Of a stretch of 64,000 bases of DNA, positions 24,981 to 38,133 are shown in pieces; position 1 is the stretch's first letter, and each line of letters opens with the position of its first letter. The notes beneath the pieces are model-generated. The model saw nothing but the letters and a program-made list of their open reading frames with translations. It made no database searches and was not told the origin of the DNA. The position numbers were made by a program, and so were the translations under genes. Origin of the DNA: Stakelama sediminis (GTDB lineage: Bacteria; Pseudomonadota; Alphaproteobacteria; Sphingomonadales; Sphingomonadaceae); the NCBI RefSeq assembly GCF_014199335.1, contig NZ_JACIJI010000003.1:1-64000 (forward strand), read 5' to 3'.

Positions 24981-26978
24981 ATGTCCGAGATGATCACGAT
25001 CACGCTGCCCGACGGTTCCGTCCGAGAGGTTGCGCCGGGCACTACGCCCGCGGACATCGCCGCCGCGATCGGGCCGGGTCTGGCCAAGGCGGCGCTGGCG
25101 GCAAAGGTCGATGGCGAAGTGCGCGACATCATGCGTCCGCTCGACCATGACGCCGAACTGGCGCTGATCACCGCGAAGGATGAGGCCGACGCGCTGGAAC
25201 TGGTGCGCCATGACTATGCGCATGTGCTGGCCGAAGCGGTGCAGGCGCTGTGGCCGGGGACGCAGATCACCTTCGGTCCCGCGACCGAGGACGGCTTTTA
25301 CTATGACGTGAAGGCACCGGAGGGACGCGATCCCTTCTCGATGGACGACCTGCCCGCCATCGAAGAGAAGATGCGCGACATCATCCGCGCCGACAAGCCG
25401 CTGCGCCGTGAGGTGTGGAGCCGCGAAGACCTGATCGCCAAATGGAAGGCCGATGGCGAGACGTTCAAGGCCGAATGGGCCGCCGAGCTTCCCGAAGGCG
25501 AGGAACTGACGGTATACTGGTCGGGCGGGGACTGGCTCGACATGTGCCGCGGGCCGCATCTGGCCAGCACCGGCAAGCTCGACCCGCAGGCATTCAAGCT
25601 GATGCGCGTCGCAGGCGCCTATTGGCGCGGCGACCAGAAAAATGCGCAACTGACGCGAATCTACGGCACCGGCTGGCTCAACAAGAAACAATTGCAGGCG
25701 CATCTGACGCGGCTGGAGGAAGCGGCCAAGCGCGATCATCGCAAGCTGGGGCAGGAAATGGACCTGTTCCATTTGCAGCAGGAGGCGCATGGCAGCGTCT
25801 TCTGGCACCCGCACGGCTATATCATCTGGCGCGAGCTGGAAGCCTATATGCGCCGCGCGATCGACGCAGCGGGCTATCGCGAAATCAAGACGCCGCAGGT
25901 GATGGACGCGCGCCAGTGGGAGCAGTCGGGCCATTGGGGCAAGTATCGTGAGAATATGTTCGTCATCCCCGACGAAGTGCCCAATACCGAGGATGAAGGA
26001 CCGCTGGTTTCCGACGCCGCCGAATGGATGGCGTTGAAACCGATGAACTGCCCCGCGCATGTGCTGGTGTTCAAACAGGGGATCAAATCCTATCGCGACC
26101 TGCCGCTGCGTCTGTATGAAAACGGCTGCTGTCACCGCAACGAGCCGCATGGCGCGCTCCATGGTCTGATGCGCGTGCGCCAGTTCACACAGGACGATGC
26201 GCACATCTTCTGCCGCGAGGATCAGATTGTGGACGAGGTTCGCAACTTCTGCGAACTGGCCGACCGCATCTATCGCGATTTCGGCTTCAGCTATTCGATC
26301 AAGCTGGCGCTGCGCCCGGAAAAGCGCTTCGGCACCGATGCCGAATGGGATCAGGCCGAAGAAGAATTGCGCAACGCAGTGAAATCAGCCGGATTGGCAA
26401 CCGAGGAATATGGCTGGGAAGAGCTTCCCGGCGAAGGTGCTTTCTACGCACCCAAGCTGGAATGGCACCTGACCGATGCGATCGGGCGGACCTGGCAGGT
26501 CGGCACCATCCAGTCCGACCGCGTGCTGCCCGCGCGACTCGACGCCAGCTATGTGGGGGAGGATGGCGAGCGGCACCGCCCGATCATGCTCCATCGTGCG
26601 ATCTTCGGCAGTTACGAGCGCTTTATCGGCATCCTGATCGAGCATTTCGCGGGCAAGCTGCCGCAATGGCTGGCCCCGGTGCAGGCGGTGGTCGCGACGA
26701 TCGTGTCCGACGCCGACTCGTACGCGAAGGAAGCTGCGGCGAAGCTGAAGGCGGCGGGCATCCGCGTCGAAACCGATCTGCGGAACGAGAAGATCAACTA
26801 TAAGGTGCGCGAACACAGCCTTGCCAAGGTTCCCAACCTGCTGGTCGTCGGCAAGCGCGAGGCGGACGAAGGCACGGTGGCGATTCGCCGGCTGGGCAGT
26901 CAGGGACAGGAAGTGCTGTCCCTCGACGACGCAATCGCCACGCTGAAGGCGGATGCGACACCGCCCGATTTGCGCTGA
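24981..26978 (+). CDS. thrS: threonyl-tRNA synthetase
   Basis: A 665-residue class II synthetase that charges tRNA-Thr (one such tRNA, CGT, is at 2260). The TGS domain is about 1-62, the editing/SAD domains about 65-225 ([23 protein letters not shown]), the catalytic core about 240-540 with class II motifs ([29 protein letters not shown]) and the anticodon-binding domain about 555-660. Zinc ligands are expected in MNCP and the later His residues. No Shine-Dalgarno precedes ATG 24981. infC follows on the same strand, as in many bacteria. Confidence 0.96.
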   Translation: MSEMITITLPDGSVREVAPGTTPADIAAAIGPGLAKAALAAKVDGEVRDIMRPLDHDAELALITAKDEADALELVRHDYAHVLAEAVQALWPGTQITFGPATEDGFYYDVKAPEGRDPFSMDDLPAIEEKMRDIIRADKPLRREVWSREDLIAKWKADGETFKAEWAAELPEGEELTVYWSGGDWLDMCRGPHLASTGKLDPQAFKLMRVAGAYWRGDQKNAQLTRIYGTGWLNKKQLQAHLTRLEEAAKRDHRKLGQEMDLFHLQQEAHGSVFWHPHGYIIWRELEAYMRRAIDAAGYREIKTPQVMDARQWEQSGHWGKYRENMFVIPDEVPNTEDEGPLVSDAAEWMALKPMNCPAHVLVFKQGIKSYRDLPLRLYENGCCHRNEPHGALHGLMRVRQFTQDDAHIFCREDQIVDEVRNFCELADRIYRDFGFSYSIKLALRPEKRFGTDAEWDQAEEELRNAVKSAGLATEEYGWEELPGEGAFYAPKLEWHLTDAIGRTWQVGTIQSDRVLPARLDASYVGEDGERHRPIMLHRAIFGSYERFIGILIEHFAGKLPQWLAPVQAVVATIVSDADSYAKEAAAKLKAAGIRVETDLRNEKINYKVREHSLAKVPNLLVVGKREADEGTVAIRRLGSQGQEVLSLDDAIATLKADATPPDLR

Positions 26979-27047
26979 CATGCCCGAAAGCGCAGCATGA
27001 TCACGATCCCATCAGCAGGTTCGGCGACGATATGTGCTGAACCCGGT

Positions 27048-27075
27048 TTGCGCTGCGTTTATTAGCTATTATATT
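27048..27075 (+). promoter_or_regulatory. candidate infC promoter
   Basis: TTGCGC (27048-27053), 16 bases, TATATT (27070-27075). Transcription would start near 27082, about ten bases before the infC ribosome-binding site, so infC would have a short leader independent of thrS. Confidence 0.4.
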
Positions 27076-27105
27076 GGTATCGTACTGAACAAAGGAGAAT
27101 CCGCT

Positions 27106-27645
27106 ATACGACCCCCTATGCGGCGTAACACGCCCCCGCCGATGAACGGCCCTCGCTACAATGAATTCATTCAGTCGCCCAAGGTTCGGGTGATTGACGA
27201 GAATGGCGAGAATCTGGGCGTTATGTTTACGCGAGAAGCGATGGAACAGGCAGCCGATGTCGGGCTGGATCTGGTCGAGGTGTCGCCCAATGCGAACCCG
27301 CCCGTCGCCAAATTCCTCGATGTCGGCAAGTATAAGTACGAGGCCCAGAAAAAGGCCAATGCCGCGCGCAAGACGCAGAAGACGCAGGAGATCAAGGAGA
27401 TCAAAATGCGTCCGAACATCGACGACCATGATTACGACACCAAGATGCGCAACGTGCACAAGTTCATCGGCGAAGGCGACAAGGTGAAGGTCACCCTGCG
27501 CTTCCGCGGTCGCGAACTGAGCCACGGCGAACTCGGCATGGCGCTGCTCCAGCGTGTGGCGGAGGATTGCGCCGAGGACGCGAAGGTCGAATCCTATCCG
27601 CGCATGGAAGGCCGTCAGATGCTGATGGTGCTGTCGCCGAAATAA
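27106..27645 (+). CDS. infC: translation initiation factor IF-3, probable AUA start
   Basis: IF-3 of about 179 residues, which binds the 30S subunit and rejects non-canonical start codons. The N-domain (about 12-80, [21 protein letters not shown]), the linker and the C-domain (about 95-179, [24 protein letters not shown]) are complete. The SD AAAGGAG (27091-27097) is 8 bases from ATA at 27106 but 20 bases from the first ATG (27118), so AUA is the likely start. This agrees with the known habit of infC to use rare starts and thereby autoregulate. An in-frame extension to 27034 crosses the promoter and is not coding. Confidence 0.93.
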   Translation: MRPPMRRNTPPPMNGPRYNEFIQSPKVRVIDENGENLGVMFTREAMEQAADVGLDLVEVSPNANPPVAKFLDVGKYKYEAQKKANAARKTQKTQEIKEIKMRPNIDDHDYDTKMRNVHKFIGEGDKVKVTLRFRGRELSHGELGMALLQRVAEDCAEDAKVESYPRMEGRQMLMVLSPK

Positions 27646-27654
27646 GATGACCCA

Positions 27655-27687
27655 CCGCCTGCTGCGGCTTTGATGCGCGGCAGGCGG
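27655..27687. terminator. hairpin between convergent infC and ada
   Basis: CCGCCTGCTGCG (27655-27666) pairs with CGCGGCAGGCGG (27676-27687), a 12-bp stem with one G-U pair and a 9-base loop, followed by an AT-rich stretch. It probably ends both infC and ada transcripts. Confidence 0.65.
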
Positions 27688-27726
27688 CTATCGCCCATAT
27701 TTATATCATCAGATTGAGGGCATATC

Positions 27727-28770
27727 TCAGCCCTTGTCCTCCACGCCCTCACGACGGCGCAGGATGCGCTTGCGCTCGACGCCATAGGCATAGCCGCCCA
27801 TGGTGCCGTCACCACGCTGGACGCGGTGGCAGGGAATGACAATCGCCACATTGTTGGCGCCGCACGCCGTGCCTGCCGCGCGCACCGCATTGGGGCGGCC
27901 CACCATCGCGGCAAGTTCGGCATAGCTGCGCGTTTCGCCCGCCGGAATCGCCCGCAACGCCTGCCAGACCGCTTCCTGAAAGGCAGTGCCCTGCACGTCG
28001 AGCGGCAGGTCCGTGTCACGCCCCGGCGTCTCCACTTCCGCCACCACGCGCGCGGCGAGATTCGCCAGCGCTGCGCCGCCTGGAACGATATCGGCATTGG
28101 GAAACCGCGTTTCGAGCGCGGCCGCATCCTCGTCAAAGGATACGCGGCACAGCCCTTTGTCGGTGGCGGCGATCAGCAACGGACCAAGGCTGGTGTCGGC
28201 CAGCGTCCAGCGGATCGTGACACCTGCCCCGCCCCGTTTCCAGGCGCCGGGCGTCATGCCCAGTCGCTTTCCGGCATGGTCGTAGAAGCGGCTGGGCGCG
28301 GAATAGCCCGCAGCATAGACGGCATCGGTCACCCTCTCCTCCTGATGAAGCGCATCGACGGCACGGCGCGCTTTGAGCGAACGCGCATAGGCAGACGGAG
28401 TCACCCCGGTCGCGCGTTTGAACAGCCGATGGAAATGATGCGGCGCATAGCCGACCGTATCGGCGAGCCTGTCGAGCGTGGGCGCATCCTCTGCCTGCTC
28501 GATCAGCGCAATGGCCTGCGCCACCGCAATACGATCGCGCCCTACGGCATCGGGCTTACAGCGCAGACAGGGACGAAAGCCCTCTTCGCGCGCCGCATCG
28601 CTATCTGCGAGAAAACGAATATTTGCACGTTTGGGACGGCGCGCCGGACAGCTTGGCTTGCAATAGATGCCGGTGGTCGTCACCGCGACCACGAACCGCC
28701 CGTCCCACGCCCGGTCGCGCCGTTCGAACGCGGCCCAGGCAGTATCGGGATCGGGCAGGATCGTCACCAT
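27727..28770 (-). CDS. ada: bifunctional Ada regulator / O6-methylguanine-DNA methyltransferase
   Basis: A 347-residue adaptive-response protein. The N-Ada zinc domain carries Cys37, Cys41, Cys68 and Cys71, with GIYCKPSCPAR around the phosphotriester-accepting Cys37. An AraC-type HTH (about 80-175) follows. The C-terminal methyltransferase domain (about 185-340) has PCHRV with acceptor Cys314. It repairs alkylated DNA suicidally and activates repair genes once methylated on the N-terminal Cys. Full length compared with the ~354-residue E. coli protein. It stands alone here, with no alkA or alkB in an adjacent operon. Confidence 0.96.
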   Translation of the reverse strand: MVTILPDPDTAWAAFERRDRAWDGRFVVAVTTTGIYCKPSCPARRPKRANIRFLADSDAAREEGFRPCLRCKPDAVGRDRIAVAQAIALIEQAEDAPTLDRLADTVGYAPHHFHRLFKRATGVTPSAYARSLKARRAVDALHQEERVTDAVYAAGYSAPSRFYDHAGKRLGMTPGAWKRGGAGVTIRWTLADTSLGPLLIAATDKGLCRVSFDEDAAALETRFPNADIVPGGAALANLAARVVAEVETPGRDTDLPLDVQGTAFQEAVWQALRAIPAGETRSYAELAAMVGRPNAVRAAGTACGANNVAIVIPCHRVQRGDGTMGGYAYGVERKRILRRREGVEDKG

Positions 28771-28831
28771 GCATCGGGATATAGCGCCGCAAGGGGCAAG
28801 CGCCCATCCCGATGCTTGCGTTCAAAGCATC

Positions 28832-30334
28832 TCAATAAGAAACATCCTGAACATTCAGGTGCCGTATCCCGCCTGCCTGCGCTGCAGCCGCCCGTACATC
28901 CGCACGCGCTTTCAACTGTTTCAGCACCTTTTGTCCGGGATAGGACGGCAATTGTACCGGCGGATCGGCAAAATCGCTCAATTCGATCAGTGCTCCGGCC
29001 TGCTGCTCCGGATTTTGCAGGCGGCGGATATAGGACGCAGCCGCAGAATCGACATCATCCATGCAGATCAACATATCCGTCAGCGCCGCCGGAGCATCCG
29101 CTTCATGCTGCTGCAAATACTCCAGATCGGAATTTGCTTTATCCGCGTGCCCCAACCGGCTGTTGGCGCATCCACGCACCTCTCGAAACTGCATCTCGCC
29201 GAACGGGCTGGTCGACCTGCTATCATCATCAAATGCTTTTAGGGTCGAGAGTGCCGCTTCAGGGTGCGCAAATTGAAGTTGCGTTGCCGCCAGGTTGATA
29301 ACCTGACTGACATTTGCACCACCATCCTCTTGCTTGGACGTCGCCTGACGAAAGGCGGCAACCGCATCGTCATATTTTCCAAGCATCGTTTCCGCCGACG
29401 CCCACTCGTTCCAGAACCAGATGACTTGATGTTGCGCATCGGAATAATGGTTCGGCACATCAATCTTTGCACGCGCCGCGTTCAGTATCTGCAAAGCCTC
29501 CTGCGGTTTGCCTAGTATCTGCAGATAGACCGAGCGTATCACAACAGGCTCCAGAAGGTCCGGGTGTTCCTGCGCAATCCGCTTCAATGCGGCATTCCTG
29601 CGTTCGACCAGCGCACGAAAATCATAATCCGGCCCGAACAGCGTCCTCAACCCCGGCTCGAAAAGCATGTCGCGAACGATTGCCGGTTCACGAATGCTTT
29701 TGACGACCGCTCGCGCCTCATCTTTCTGCCCCTGCGCGAAAAGAAGCGTTGCGTAGCGCTGCTTGAATGCATCGGGCGGCAACACCGTATCGTCGGGAAT
29801 ATAGCTATCCGCCGACAAGACTTTGAGCAGACGAATGCGCAATGCCGTATTTCCGGCTTTCTTCAATGCCGTATCAAGATCGAACAGAAGGGGACGAGGA
29901 ATAGCGTTCAAAGCCCTTCCCCGGCCGCTGGACATGGCTTCGACGGTGGCGACCGCTGCGGCGTCGTCACCTTTGTGATGTTCCAGCCACAACCGCATGT
30001 ACCAAAGTGCGTCCGGGGCTGCATCGGACCGTGTGGCGATCACCACATGCCGATAGGCGGCATCATAGTCCTGATTTTGTGCCTCGCAGCCCGCCGACAG
30101 GCTGGCCGCCCAATATTGAAAGGCCGACGGCAGTCCCGCGGGCGGACGATCCGCCAACGGCACGGCAAGGGCAATTACCCGTTTACAGTTCCCCTTTTCA
30201 GCCGCCTGCGCTGCGTCTTTCAGCTTAACCAAGGCCTCTTGCTGCTTCTTTTGAGAGACTTGTTGCGCGGCCTTGGACGCGCCGCCACCATTGGCAGCAA
30301 CCAGCGTTACCGCCATCAATATGGTTGAAATCAT
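28832..30334 (-). CDS. secreted TPR-like repeat protein
   Basis: A 500-residue protein with a short hydrophobic N-terminus (ISTILMAVTLVAA), likely a signal peptide, then a Lys/Gln-rich helix and repeated helix-turn-helix units (for example near 265-285, 310-335 and 350-370) of TPR type with Ala/Leu/Tyr positions. It is probably a periplasmic scaffold or sensor; no enzymatic motif is seen. Start ATG 30334 lies behind GGGGGCAAG. It is followed 61 bases later on the same strand by ada, and preceded by another secreted protein. Confidence 0.65.
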   Translation of the reverse strand: MISTILMAVTLVAANGGGASKAAQQVSQKKQQEALVKLKDAAQAAEKGNCKRVIALAVPLADRPPAGLPSAFQYWAASLSAGCEAQNQDYDAAYRHVVIATRSDAAPDALWYMRLWLEHHKGDDAAAVATVEAMSSGRGRALNAIPRPLLFDLDTALKKAGNTALRIRLLKVLSADSYIPDDTVLPPDAFKQRYATLLFAQGQKDEARAVVKSIREPAIVRDMLFEPGLRTLFGPDYDFRALVERRNAALKRIAQEHPDLLEPVVIRSVYLQILGKPQEALQILNAARAKIDVPNHYSDAQHQVIWFWNEWASAETMLGKYDDAVAAFRQATSKQEDGGANVSQVINLAATQLQFAHPEAALSTLKAFDDDSRSTSPFGEMQFREVRGCANSRLGHADKANSDLEYLQQHEADAPAALTDMLICMDDVDSAAASYIRRLQNPEQQAGALIELSDFADPPVQLPSYPGQKVLKQLKARADVRAAAAQAGGIRHLNVQDVSY

Positions 30335-30441
30335 TTCTTGCCCCCAGGCTATTTCAACAATTTTCCATAACCTTAGGCCGATGATATCGGTTTGGCGATA
30401 CTGCTAATACCGTTGCTGACGGTCGAAGATGTGCTGATGGC

Positions 30442-31386
30442 TTACATCGCGCCGTCTTGCGCAAAACGGCGCTGATCCTCGCGTCCGGCGATCAGGCGGT
30501 GGATGCGGGCGACCCCTTCATCGCCTTCATTATTGCTGCCGCCGATCAACTGGCTAGCGCGTTCATATTTCGCCAGTGCGCCCTGATAATCGCCCTTATG
30601 TTCCGCGCACAGACCGAGGTCGAAGGTGATCGAGGCATTGTCGGGAAGCTGTGCATCAAGCGCCTGCCAGGACTGGCAGGCGGCATCGACGTCCCGCTTG
30701 GTCATATGCACCGCTTCCTTGAACTGCTTGCCGATTTCCTTCGGCATATCCTTGCGGCTTTCGCGGAAGCGAATCGCATAGCGCTTGTGCTCGGGCGTAA
30801 TGTCGGCGGCGAACTGCCCGGCGATCTGACCGATCATCCGCATCATTACAGTGTCGATGGATTCCTCGTGCCGGTCGCCGGGGCACCAGCTCAGCGTCGT
30901 CGATTGCGGAATTTGTTGCGAATAGACGATGCGGCTGTCCGCGGTTCGTTCGATTTGCAGACTGGCCCGCACCGTGGCGGTACGACGCAGGCAATCGACC
31001 TTCTTGCGTTCATGCTTGACGCAATCGCCATCCTTGCGCTCGACGCAGGTTTCACGCGTATCGCGAAAGCGACTGCGGTTGACCGACGTCAGAATCGTTC
31101 CGGATAGCAACCCTTGTGCATCGCCATTGCGGAATGCGCGGCGTGTTGCGGTCATCACATCGAAATGGCCGCTGGCCATCAGCGCACGGGTAATAGCATC
31201 CTCAAGCTCCGGCCCCGCCTTGCCGTCGAAACCGTCGATCGCGAGCCGCTGCAGATAGCTGGCCTCCCGGTCGGGCGCAGCGAAGTAACCATCCTGCGTA
31301 GCCGTTTCGGCAAATGCCTGCCCGGCCAGCGTCACTGTCGCAGCGACAGCCCCCGCAATCGCCATGAGTCGAATCCGTCTGCCCAA
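30442..31386 (-). CDS. secreted hypothetical protein with C-terminal TPR-like unit
   Basis: A 314-residue protein with a clear signal peptide (MAIAGAVAATVTLAGQAFA). The middle (about 40-190) is alpha/beta and contains a Cys/Lys-rich loop (ETCVERKDGDCVKHERKK) that may be disulfide-bonded. The C-terminal ~80 residues hold one TPR-like pair (DNASITFDLGLCAEHKGDYQ). The start is TTG 31386 close to a GGAGGGGG site; ATG 31365 is possible. The general layout recalls periplasmic proteins that bind or assemble envelope parts, but no family is named. It is divergent from the atp operon. Confidence 0.65.
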   Translation of the reverse strand: MGRRIRLMAIAGAVAATVTLAGQAFAETATQDGYFAAPDREASYLQRLAIDGFDGKAGPELEDAITRALMASGHFDVMTATRRAFRNGDAQGLLSGTILTSVNRSRFRDTRETCVERKDGDCVKHERKKVDCLRRTATVRASLQIERTADSRIVYSQQIPQSTTLSWCPGDRHEESIDTVMMRMIGQIAGQFAADITPEHKRYAIRFRESRKDMPKEIGKQFKEAVHMTKRDVDAACQSWQALDAQLPDNASITFDLGLCAEHKGDYQGALAKYERASQLIGGSNNEGDEGVARIHRLIAGREDQRRFAQDGAM

Positions 31387-31596
31387 TTCCCCCTCCTATG
31401 CTCAGCGCTAATCACCGACAGAAACACCATTGCGAGTGCGTAACGATATTTCCAGCGCGTTTTAGGCATGATTTACTCTGAAAATCCAGCCTGCGCTAAC
31501 CCTAATGAACCAGCCGCCTGTCACCTCCTGACGGGTGGTATCGCTACCTTCGCGATCCGCCATGCGGTACCGACCAAAGTCGCGGACATCACCGGC
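31387..31596. other. gene-free stretch upstream of the atp promoter
   Basis: The gap from 31387 to 31702 is the only one longer than 300 bases without a gene. Its first 210 bases contain no supported ORF, repeat or clear promoter. Binding sites for regulators of the atp operon may lie here but none is recognisable. Confidence 0.5.
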
Positions 31597-31625
31597 TTGC
31601 CTTGTCCCGCGTGCGATGCTAGCAG
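31597..31625 (+). promoter_or_regulatory. candidate atp operon promoter (Caulobacter sigma73-type)
   Basis: TTGCCTT (31597-31603), 14 bases, GCTAGCAG (31618-31625). This fits the known Caulobacter housekeeping consensus TTGaCgS-N10-14-GCTANAWC in most positions. Transcription would begin just before the nested hairpin at 31632. Confidence 0.45.
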
Positions 31626-31631
31626 CCGCGA

Positions 31632-31675
31632 AACCCATATGAGGGCGCATTTGCTGCCCTTTTTTTGTATGGGTT
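31632..31675 (+). promoter_or_regulatory. nested hairpin at the 5' end of the atp leader
   Basis: The outer stem is AACCCATA (31632-31639) with TATGGGTT (31668-31675). The inner stem is AGGGC (31642-31646) with GCCCT (31656-31660), followed by a run of T (31660-31666). The inner part alone looks like a small intrinsic terminator; the outer stem would compete with or stabilise it. It may be an attenuator or an mRNA-stabilising 5' structure. Confidence 0.5.
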
Positions 31676-31702
31676 CAGTATTCAACAGGGGACGATCGAC
31701 GC

Positions 31703-33792
<2,090 letters not shown>

Positions 33793-33846
33793 GTTGGATA
33801 TCGTCGCCCCGGCCCGGTGCCGGGGTGCCGAACTGAAGGGTTCGTC

Positions 33847-34724
33847 ATGGCCAGCCTGAAGGCTCTCAAAGGTCGCATCGGCTCGGTAAAGTCGACGCAG
33901 AAGATCACCAAGGCGATGCAGATGGTCGCCGCCGCGAAGCTGCGCCGTGCGCAGTCCGCGGCCGAGGCCGGTCGCCCCTATGCTCAGCGGCTGGAAAAGG
34001 TCGTGGCATCGCTGGCGTCGAAGGTGACGATCAGCAGCACCACGCCGAAACTGCTTAGCGGTACCGGCAAGGATCAGGTGCATCTGTTCGTCGTCGCGAC
34101 CAGCGACAAGGGGCTGGCGGGCGCGTTCAACACCAATATCGCGCGGCTTGCCCGGCGTGAGGCGGATGCGCTGATCAAGGCGGGAAAGACTGTCAAATTC
34201 TATTGTATCGGGCGCAAGGGCCGCGCGGTGCTGCGCCGTCTCTATCCCGACCTGATCGTCCATTCCGAAGAACCGGGCGACCTCGGCAAGCTGCATTTCG
34301 ACGACGCGCATCGCTGGGCCGAAGACCTGATCGGGCGGTTCGAGGCGGGCGAGTTCGATATCGCGCACCTGTTCTATTCGGAATTCAAATCGGTGCTGGC
34401 ACAGGTGCCGACAAAGCAACAGATCATCCCGGTCCAGATCCCCGTGGACGCGCCGAAATCCGACGTGTCGGCGGCGATCGATTACGAACCCGATGAGGAA
34501 GGCATTCTGGCCGACCTGCTGCCGCGCAATGTGGCGGTGCAGCTCTTCCGTGCGATGCGCGAGAATGCGGCGTCCGAACAGGGGTCGAAAATGACCGCGA
34601 TGGACAATGCGACGCGCAATGCGGGCGACCTGATCAAGCGGCTGAACATCGAATATAACCGCAAGCGTCAGGCCGCGATCACCACCGAACTGGTCGAAAT
34701 CATTTCGGGTGCAGAGGCGCTGTA

Positions 34725-34725
<1 letters not shown>
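33847..34725 (+). CDS. atpG: ATP synthase F1 subunit gamma
   Basis: The 292-residue rotor shaft. The N-terminal helix has SVKSTQKITKAMQMVAAAKL and the C-terminal helix has ENAASEQGSKMTAMDNATRNA, both family signatures of the coiled coil inside the alpha/beta ring. A SDKGLAGAFN stretch is near residue 87. ATG 33847 was chosen over an upstream frame start because it begins the canonical MASLKALKGRI. Its stop overlaps the next start (TAATG). Confidence 0.97.
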
Positions 34726-36898
<2,173 letters not shown>

Positions 36899-36908
36899 TC
36901 TCTCTTAC

Positions 36909-36932
36909 GCCCCTCCCCGCCGTGGGAGGGGC
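36909..36932 (+). terminator. hairpin between atpD and atpC
   Basis: GCCCCTCCC (36909-36917) and GGGAGGGGC (36924-36932) form a perfect 9-bp stem with a 6-base loop between atpD and atpC. There is no T-run, so it is more likely an attenuator or mRNA-processing/stability hairpin than a full stop. Palindromes of this GGGAGGGG type are often repeated in sphingomonad genomes. Confidence 0.5.
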
Positions 36933-36946
36933 ACAGGAACCGACCC

Positions 36947-37204
36947 ATGCTGCATTTCGAACTCGTCACCCCTGAAAAGCTCGTCCGGTCGGAAGAGGTG
37001 TATATGGTCGTCGTCCCCGGCACCGAGGGCGATCTGGGCATATTGAACCATCACGCACCGATGATGACGACGGTACGCGACGGCACCCTGACCGTCTTTC
37101 GCGAGGAAAAGGGCCAGCCCGAAACCATCCGCATCGTCGGCGGCTTTGCCGAGGTCAACGACAAGGGCCTGACCGTCCTGGCCGAACACGCGGAAGCGGA
37201 ATAA
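36947..37204 (+). CDS. atpC: ATP synthase F1 subunit epsilon (short form)
   Basis: An 85-residue protein representing the N-terminal beta-sandwich of epsilon: [10 protein letters not shown] at the start, [14 protein letters not shown] near 29-42, and [14 protein letters not shown] near the end. The C-terminal two-helix domain found in longer epsilon subunits (~130-140 residues) is absent, as in many sphingomonads, so helix-mediated ATPase inhibition is not expected. It is the last gene of the operon, and the next gene is convergent with a 4-base gap. Confidence 0.95.
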   Translation: MLHFELVTPEKLVRSEEVYMVVVPGTEGDLGILNHHAPMMTTVRDGTLTVFREEKGQPETIRIVGGFAEVNDKGLTVLAEHAEAE

Positions 37205-37208
37205 GCGC

Positions 37209-38075
37209 TTATCCGCCGACGGTGGGCCGGCTGATCCGCAACAGGTGCCGCCGCTGATCGATCGTCAGCACATAGTGTTTCAGGAAATCCGAACCGATAT
37301 TGATCGTATCGGTGGACGGCTTCACGAACAGCGCCTGCCCGCCATCGAGCGCAACGCCGCTTACCCGCATCGGCATATCGAATTGCACCCGATACAGGGC
37401 CGCACTGCTGTTGGTGCGCGACACCGTGCCGAGCCGGACGGGGGCCCCGGATGCGACTTTTGTGGCGACGCTCTCCGGCAGCACCAGCCCGCGGCTGGAA
37501 CCGGTATCGACCTTGGCCGGAAAACAGGCTTTCGCGAAACACAGCGGGATCGCAAAACCGGGACTATAGCGCACAACGCCGGGCGCATCGGGATTCAGAT
37601 GACCGCGTGAAAAAGTGATCTGCCGCGTTCGATAATCGATGGTCAGCAGCCGGTTTTCAAAAAAGTCACGACCGATAATGCCCATGAAGCGCGTTGCGGC
37701 AGACCTGCCCTTTTGATGATAGTCGCGCGACAATAGCCGGACGCTGCGCCGTTCCAGCGAACCGACCCGCAACCGGTGCACCTTCACAACATCGGCCCGG
37801 CTGACGCGCACGCCGTCCGAATTGGCCGCGCTGTCCACCACCGGCAGAGAAAGCGCATGGGTCAGCGTGACGTCGGCCCGTCCTACGCCGCTGGCCCCGG
37901 TATCGAAGCCGAAGCGATACGGCCCCTGCCCGTTCACATAAGCGTTGACGAAGATATGCCCGCCCCGCAGCTCGAAAGGTACGGCCTCGCGCTTCCCCGC
38001 ATCTGCGGCAGGCGCCGCAAATGCAATCGTTCCGACGGACAGCGCAGCCACAACGGCCGGTATAACAATGCGCAT
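37209..38075 (-). CDS. retropepsin-like aspartyl protease family protein, exported
   Basis: A 288-residue protein with a signal peptide (VVAALSVGTIAFAAPA) and two retropepsin-like halves, each with an Asp-Thr-Gly motif: FDTGASG (about 58-64) and VDTGSSRG (about 189-196), each followed by a beta-rich lobe ending in a DF or LRIS strand. Two DTG motifs in one chain suggest a pseudo-dimer like pepsin. Substrate and cleavage are unknown. Start ATG 38075 follows AAGGGGG, which lies inside the right arm of a long inverted repeat. It is convergent with atpC. Confidence 0.78.
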   Translation of the reverse strand: MRIVIPAVVAALSVGTIAFAAPAADAGKREAVPFELRGGHIFVNAYVNGQGPYRFGFDTGASGVGRADVTLTHALSLPVVDSAANSDGVRVSRADVVKVHRLRVGSLERRSVRLLSRDYHQKGRSAATRFMGIIGRDFFENRLLTIDYRTRQITFSRGHLNPDAPGVVRYSPGFAIPLCFAKACFPAKVDTGSSRGLVLPESVATKVASGAPVRLGTVSRTNSSAALYRVQFDMPMRVSGVALDGGQALFVKPSTDTINIGSDFLKHYVLTIDQRRHLLRISRPTVGG

Positions 38076-38080
38076 CAACG

Positions 38081-38116
38081 CCCCCTTGTGTATTGTTCAC
38101 GTAATACACAAGGGGG
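38081..38116 (-). promoter_or_regulatory. perfect 14-bp inverted repeat over the ribosome-binding site
   Basis: Arms 38081-38094 and 38103-38116 (CCCCCTTGTGTATT and its exact complement) flank an 8-base loop. On the minus strand the downstream arm ends in AAGGGGG, the ribosome-binding site of the aspartyl protease gene (ATG 38075). In RNA it would hide the site; in DNA it is a long operator-like palindrome. The transporter gene upstream ends 18 bases before it. Confidence 0.65.
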
Positions 38117-38133
38117 CTTATGTTGCAAACCCG

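Noticed and set aside
24912-26204. 430-codon open frame on the minus strand
   Set aside because: It is antisense to thrS and no domain is recognisable.
27034-27105. N-terminal extension of infC
   Set aside because: The extension crosses the candidate promoter and ribosome-binding site and does not look like the IF-3 family N-terminus.
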